From Streptomyces sp. Je 1-369 (GTDB taxonomy: Bacteria; Actinomycetota; Actinomycetes; Streptomycetales; Streptomycetaceae), in contig NZ_CP101750.1 in NCBI RefSeq assembly GCF_026810505.1, positions 2,571,448 through 2,635,447 of the forward strand: 64,000 nucleotides of DNA, given 5' to 3'. Both the position numbers and the translations under genes were made by a program. Of this stretch, positions 60,590 through 64,000 are shown piece by piece (within the stretch, counting starts at the first letter, position 1; each line of letters opens with the position of its first letter). The notes below the pieces were generated by a model that worked only from the letters and a program-made list of their open reading frames with translations, was not told the origin of the DNA and did no database searches.

Positions 60590-60618
60590 TTTCGATACGG
60601 GACCGTCTCGTATCGAAA
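60590..60618. promoter_or_regulatory. TetR operator of the DHA2 exporter
   Basis: TTTCGATACG (60590-60599) and CGTATCGAAA (60609-60618) are perfect inverse complements around a 9-base spacer GGACCGTCT. The dyad covers the promoter 19-47 bases upstream of the exporter start codon. Confidence 0.75.
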
Positions 60619-60683
60619 GTATGGGACATCCTTGCCGAACGGTAGAGCCGCGCTTTACCCGATCGGCGTCACAGGGCACCGCA

Positions 60684-60863
60684 CTAGGGCCTGTGTCGGA
60701 GGTCCCGTCGTCCGCCCGGAGGGCGGGCCCCGCGGCGTCCGGTGCGTGCGATCGCAAGGCGGAGGGTCGCCCCGATACTGGTTGTATCGGGGTGTCCCGA
60801 CAACGCCGCGAGGGCGCGTGCCGGACGTCGCGGGGCAGGCGGGACTTCCGACACAGGCCCTAG
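60684..60863. repeat. 180-bp hairpin repeat element, copy 2
   Basis: The ends are a 24-base inverted repeat with one mismatch (60684-60707 with 60840-60863), containing CCTGTGTC next to a CTAG tip. Inside lie GGTGCGTGCGATCGCAAGGC (60741-60760), a central hairpin CCCCGATAC/GTATCGGGG (60771-60792) and GCGTGCCGGACG pairing with CGTCCGGTGCG. It has the same order of parts as the copy at 12172, with paired base changes in the arms. It lies between the exporter promoter and panB. Confidence 0.85.
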
Positions 60864-60947
60864 CCGCGGAGCGGCACGTGGTGCCACCATGGAGGGGATC
60901 CGGGGACGCCGTCAGGGCGCCTCGAGATGACAGAAGGAGCCGTTGCG

Positions 60948-61829
60948 ATGACGCAGCTTTCGGCTGCCCAGAAGAGCGCCGACGCCCCGCAGAGCCCCGA
61001 CAGCAGCAAAGCGCTGTACGGCGGCAAGGGCACCCGGCGCATCACTGTGCGCGACATCACCGCCGCCAAGGAGCGCGGCGAGAAGTGGCCCATGCTGACC
61101 GCCTACGACGCGATGACCGCGTCCGTCTTCGACGAGGCGGGCATCCCCGTCATGCTCGTCGGCGACTCGGCGGGCAACTGCCACCTCGGGTACGAGACGA
61201 CCGTGCCCGTCACCCTCGACGAGATGACCATGCTGTCCGCGGCGGTCGTACGGGGCACGAGCCGCGCCCTGATCGTCGGCGACCTGCCGTTCGGCTCGTA
61301 CCAGGAGGGCCCTGTCCAGGCGCTCCGGTCGGCGACCCGCCTGGTGAAGGAGGCGGGCGTCGGTGCGGTGAAGCTGGAGGGCGGCGAACGCTCCCTGGCC
61401 CAGACCGAGTTGCTGGCGCAGTCCGGCATCCCCGTCATGTCCCACCTCGGCCTGACCCCGCAGTCCGTGAACACCATGGGCTACCGCGTGCAGGGCCGCG
61501 GCGACGAGGCCGCCCACCGGCTCCTCAACGACGCCAAGGCGGCGCAGGACGCGGGCGCGTTCGCCGTCGTCCTGGAGCTCGTCCCCGCGGAGCTGGCGGC
61601 CGAGGTCACCCGCTCCCTGCACATCCCGACCGTCGGCATCGGGGCGGGCTCCGACTGCGACGCCCAAGTCCTGGTCTGGACGGACATGATGGGCCTGACC
61701 GGCGGGAAGATGCCGCGCTTCGTGAAGCAGTACGCGGAGCTGCGCAACGTCATGGCAGGCGCCGCGAAGGCGTTCGCCGAGGACGTCGTCGGCGGCGCGT
61801 TCCCGGCACCCGAGCACGCGGTCCACTGA
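60948..61829 (+). CDS. panB: 3-methyl-2-oxobutanoate hydroxymethyltransferase
   Basis: 293 residues. It makes ketopantoate from ketoisovalerate and methylene-tetrahydrofolate, the first step of pantothenate and CoA synthesis. Conserved PanB segments are present: TAYDAMTASVFDEAGIPVMLVGDSAG (interrupted here: TAYDAMTA and MLVGDSAG), GAVKLEGG, VMSHLGLTPQSVN, VLELVP and PTVGIGAGSDCDAQVLVWTDMMG (core VGIGAGSDCD), with the metal-binding Asp and Glu residues. The start is ATG 60948 with AAGGAG 8 bases upstream; the ATG at 60927 lacks one. A hairpin terminator follows. The gene is monocistronic, without panC. Confidence 0.95.
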   Translation: MTQLSAAQKSADAPQSPDSSKALYGGKGTRRITVRDITAAKERGEKWPMLTAYDAMTASVFDEAGIPVMLVGDSAGNCHLGYETTVPVTLDEMTMLSAAVVRGTSRALIVGDLPFGSYQEGPVQALRSATRLVKEAGVGAVKLEGGERSLAQTELLAQSGIPVMSHLGLTPQSVNTMGYRVQGRGDEAAHRLLNDAKAAQDAGAFAVVLELVPAELAAEVTRSLHIPTVGIGAGSDCDAQVLVWTDMMGLTGGKMPRFVKQYAELRNVMAGAAKAFAEDVVGGAFPAPEHAVH

Positions 61830-61856
61830 TGACCGCCTGAGTCCACCGCGGCACCA

Positions 61857-61899
61857 CGGCAGCCCGCCGAACTTCCCCCGTCGGCGGGCTGCCGCTTTC
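61857..61899 (+). terminator. terminator of panB
   Basis: A perfect 14-base stem (61857-61870 with 61881-61894), a 10-base loop and a CTTTCGT tail, 28 bases after the panB stop. Confidence 0.85.
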
Positions 61900-61923
61900 G
61901 TGTGCCGGGGGGGCGTCAGGCGT

Positions 61924-61956
61924 CTGTCGGTCGGCTGTCGGTGGTTTGTCGGTGGG
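61924..61956. repeat. three 11-base tandem repeats upstream of the ABC exporter
   Basis: CTGTCGGTCGG, CTGTCGGTGGT and TTGTCGGTGGG follow each other (61924, 61935, 61946), one helical turn apart, and end 18 bases before the ATPase start codon. They are candidate operator half-sites for the exporter. Confidence 0.7.
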
Positions 61957-61974
61957 CTCTGACATCTTGTAGCC

Positions 61975-62997
61975 ATGAAGCGAATCGACATGAACCCCGG
62001 CGGCGCAGGGAGCGCGGTCACCGTAAGGGGACTGGTCAAGCACTACGGCGAGACCAAAGCACTGGACGGCGTGGACCTCGACGTGCGCGAGGGCACCGTC
62101 CTCGGCGTCCTCGGGCCCAACGGCGCGGGCAAGACGACCCTCGTGCGCTGCCTGTCCACCCTCATCACCCCGGACGCGGGCTCCGCCCTCGTCGCCGGGT
62201 ACGACGTGGTGCGTCAGCCCCGCCAGCTCCGCCGCGTCATCGGCCTCACCGGGCAGTACGCGGCGGTGGACGAGAAGCTGTCCGGCCGCGAGAACCTGTA
62301 CATGATCGGGCGGCTGCTCGACCTGTCCCGCAAGGAGGCGAGGTCCCGTGCCGACGGTCTCCTCGAGCGGTTCTCGCTGACCGAGGCGGCCAAGCGCCCC
62401 GCGAGCACGTACTCCGGCGGTATGCGCCGCCGCCTCGACCTCGCCGCGTCGATGATCGGCAGCCCGTCCGTCCTCTACCTGGACGAGCCGACGACCGGCC
62501 TCGACCCCCGTACCCGCAACGAGGTGTGGGCCGAGGTCAAGCGCATGGTCGGCGACGGCGTGACCGTGCTGCTCACCACGCAGTACATGGAGGAGGCCGA
62601 GCAGCTGGCCTCCGAGCTGACGGTCATCGACCGCGGCAAGGTCATCGCCAACGGCGGCATCGACGAGCTGAAGGCGAAGGTCGGCGGCCGCACCCTGCGC
62701 ATCCGCCCGGCCGACCCGCTGGAGCTCGGCCCGCTCGCGAGCGCCCTCGACGACCTGGGCCTGACCGGCCTCGCCACCACGACGGTGGACGCCGAGTCCG
62801 GCACGGTCCTCGTCCCGATCCTCAGCGACGAGCAGCTGACCGCCGTCGTCGGCGCGGTCACCGCGCGCGGCATCACCATCGGCTCGATAGCCACCGAACT
62901 GCCCAGCCTGGACGAGGTGTTCCTGTCCATCACCGGCCAGAAGGCCAGTGCCCCGCAGGACGCACGCCCCACGGAACTCGAGGAGGTCGCCGTATGA
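61975..62997 (+). CDS. ABC exporter ATPase (DrrA-like)
   Basis: 340 residues. Walker A is GPNGAGKTT (47-55), the signature is YSGGMRRRLDLA, Walker B is VLYLDEPT, and the Q loop is GLTGQYAAVDEKLSGRENL, the form typical of daunorubicin-resistance DrrA proteins. The C-terminal ~80 residues are the DrrA regulatory region (PSLDEVFLSITG). It powers export of hydrophobic drugs or metabolites with the next gene product. The start at ATG 61975 has no ribosome-binding site; ATG 61990 is an alternative. It overlaps the permease by 4 bases (ATGA). Confidence 0.94.
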   Translation: MKRIDMNPGGAGSAVTVRGLVKHYGETKALDGVDLDVREGTVLGVLGPNGAGKTTLVRCLSTLITPDAGSALVAGYDVVRQPRQLRRVIGLTGQYAAVDEKLSGRENLYMIGRLLDLSRKEARSRADGLLERFSLTEAAKRPASTYSGGMRRRLDLAASMIGSPSVLYLDEPTTGLDPRTRNEVWAEVKRMVGDGVTVLLTTQYMEEAEQLASELTVIDRGKVIANGGIDELKAKVGGRTLRIRPADPLELGPLASALDDLGLTGLATTTVDAESGTVLVPILSDEQLTAVVGAVTARGITIGSIATELPSLDEVFLSITGQKASAPQDARPTELEEVAV

Positions 62998-63824
62998 GCG
63001 CCACCACACTCACGGCCGCCCCCCTCAAGAAGGGCGAGGCGGACGCCCACATCGGCCTGCGCGGCCACGTCCGGCACACCGGCGCGCTGGTCCGCCGCAA
63101 CCTGCTGTGGATCCGGCAGGACCCGGAGTCGATGTTCGACGCGGTCCTGATGCCGATCGTCTTCACGCTCCTGTTCGTGTACGTCTTCGGCGGCTCCATC
63201 GGGCAGGCGCTCGGCGGCGGTCAGGACCAGTACGTGCAGTACGTGGTGCCCGGCATGATGGCGATGATGAGCATGAACATCGCGATGGCCGTCGGGACCG
63301 GCTTCAACCAGGACTTCCAGAACGGCATCATGGACCGCTTCCGTACCCTGCCGATCGGCCAGGGCTCGGTGCTCTTCGCCAAGATCGTGGTGGAGCTGAT
63401 GCGGCTGCTCATCGCGACGACGATCATGATGATCGTCGGTGTCCTGGTGGGCTTCGACATCACGAACTGGGGCGGCCTGTTCGCCGCGGTCGGGCTCTCC
63501 GCCCTGTTCGGCACGTCCATCATGTGGATCTTCCTGGTCCTCGGCGTCTCGATGAAGAGCGCCCAGTCCGTGCAGGCGATGGGCTTCCTGGTCCTGATGC
63601 CGCTGCAGTTCGGCTCGTCGATCTTCGCGCCGACCCAGTCGATGCCGGGCTGGCTCCAGGGCTTCACCGACTACAACCCGCTGTCCGCGCTCGCGGACTC
63701 CGCGCGCGGCCTGATGGTCGGCGGCCCCGTCGCCCACGACGTGTGGGTGACGGTGGGCTGGTCGGTGGCGCTCACGGTGGTCATGGCGCCGATCGCGATC
63801 CACAAGTTCCGCACGAAGAACTGA
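62994..63824 (+). CDS. ABC-2 type exporter permease (DrrB-like)
   Basis: 276 residues from an ATG within the ATPase stop, GAGGAGG upstream. A cytoplasmic N-terminus with RRNLLWIRQDPESMFDAVLMP (the ABC-2 conserved R-N-L and P region) is followed by six helices, the first at IVFTLLFVYVFGGSIGQAL. The signature GFNQDFQNGIMDRFRTLPI and the segment LVLMPLQFGSSIFAP are typical of DrrB. It forms the exporter with the preceding ATPase. Confidence 0.94.
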   Translation: MSATTLTAAPLKKGEADAHIGLRGHVRHTGALVRRNLLWIRQDPESMFDAVLMPIVFTLLFVYVFGGSIGQALGGGQDQYVQYVVPGMMAMMSMNIAMAVGTGFNQDFQNGIMDRFRTLPIGQGSVLFAKIVVELMRLLIATTIMMIVGVLVGFDITNWGGLFAAVGLSALFGTSIMWIFLVLGVSMKSAQSVQAMGFLVLMPLQFGSSIFAPTQSMPGWLQGFTDYNPLSALADSARGLMVGGPVAHDVWVTVGWSVALTVVMAPIAIHKFRTKN

Positions 63825-63850
63825 TCACGGGCCGCCGCGGCCCACACGGA

Positions 63851-64000
63851 TCACAGGGCCGCTTCGGCCCACACGGCGCACAGGGCGGCGGCCTCCTCCA
63901 GGGAGAGGTCGCCGCCCTTCGCGTACGCCGCTTCGTACGGGCCGTCCCCGAGCGCGGCGCGGCACCGCTGCTCCGCGCCCTCGCGGATCTCCCGCTCCAT
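63851..64000 (-). CDS. C-terminal fragment of a regulator-like protein, cut by the window end
   Basis: 49 codons read leftward from the right edge to a TGA at 63851. They encode a helical tail with RCRAALGDGPYEAAYAKGG and DLSLEEAAALC. This ending (xALGxxxYxxAxxxGxxLSLExA) is characteristic of large AfsR/LuxR-type ATPase-TPR regulators in Actinobacteria, so I infer such a protein starting beyond the window. The fragment begins with an ATG by chance or as an internal Met. It converges on the ABC exporter with a 26-base gap. Confidence 0.6.
   Translation of the reverse strand: MEREIREGAEQRCRAALGDGPYEAAYAKGGDLSLEEAAALCAVWAEAAL

Overview
The window is chromosomal DNA from a Streptomyces-type actinomycete. 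The evidence is the very high GC content with G/C-ending codons, frequent GTG and TTG starts, several apparently leaderless promoters, and a gene set typical of the genus: GSII and GSI-like glutamine synthetases with glnE, a MalR-type LacI regulator, NsrR with a flavohemoprotein, many TetR/LacI/GntR regulators, and Tat-exported glycosidases. I saw no rRNA, tRNA, CRISPR array, integrase or transposase. Both ends cut genes: an alpha/beta hydrolase on the left and the C-terminus of a probable large regulator on the right.

Layout. 0-5.2 kb: two hydrolases, a small conserved protein, an ArsC-fold reductase, a membrane protein, glnII with a well-formed GlnR box, then a possible short leader ORF and a winged-helix protein. 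5.2-12.8 kb: epimerase, MMPL exporter, a two-component system, a secreted DUF1996 protein and a lipoprotein. 12.8-21.9 kb: Tat-exported GH89 alpha-N-acetylglucosaminidase, a TPR protein, a one-pass membrane protein with a sigma-like head, a ferritin-like hydrolase with a flavin/2Fe-2S reductase, TetR and GNAT genes. 21.9-32.3 kb: receiver-SpoIIE phosphatase, GH13 alpha-glucosidase, malR, a PAP2-like membrane protein, a DUF4157 (HExxH) effector-like protein, glnE and a VOC protein. 32.3-38.2 kb is an accessory-looking stretch: an XRE regulator, a small membrane protein, an RsbW-like ATPase, a GntR/UTRA regulator divergent from a DUF1152 gene with shared palindromic operators, about 1.1 kb of non-coding or decayed DNA, and a low-GC membrane-protein gene with three TTA codons. 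38.2-43.2 kb: glnA2-type synthetase, hmp and nsrR, DUF3105 and DUF305 proteins. 43.2-49.7 kb: tandem repeats, a 2-hydroxyacid dehydrogenase and a divergent sugar ABC importer operon with its LacI regulator. 49.7-64 kb: hydrolase/DUF998/APC-permease gene group, a DUF4190-like protein, nadE, two MFS exporters, an endonuclease-fold membrane protein, TetR, panB, and a DrrAB-type ABC exporter.

How the genes work together. Nitrogen assimilation is the main theme: GSII makes glutamine, GlnE adenylylates GSI encoded elsewhere, the GlnA2-type enzyme probably handles polyamines, and NadE consumes glutamine. Nitric oxide defence is a self-contained pair: NsrR has Asp8, Cys93, Cys99 and Cys105, and an 11-1-11 palindrome lies in front of hmp. 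Carbohydrate use is represented by GH13/MalR, GH89 and the LacI-controlled importer, which has no ATPase of its own.

Most unusual signals: (1) two copies, 48 kb apart, of a 164-180 bp hairpin element with co-varying arms, one copy of which supplies the last codons and stop of a lipoprotein gene; (2) a GntR circuit built on AGTGGC-N4-GCCACT palindromes that links a DUF1152 gene to an anti-sigma-like ATPase; (3) a TTA-rich, low-GC membrane gene in the same stretch; (4) a DUF4157 protein carrying an N-terminal eCIS-cargo signature next to glnE; (5) a six-unit, 10-bp repeat upstream of nsrR. All start sites and boundaries are judged by eye, and no database search was run.
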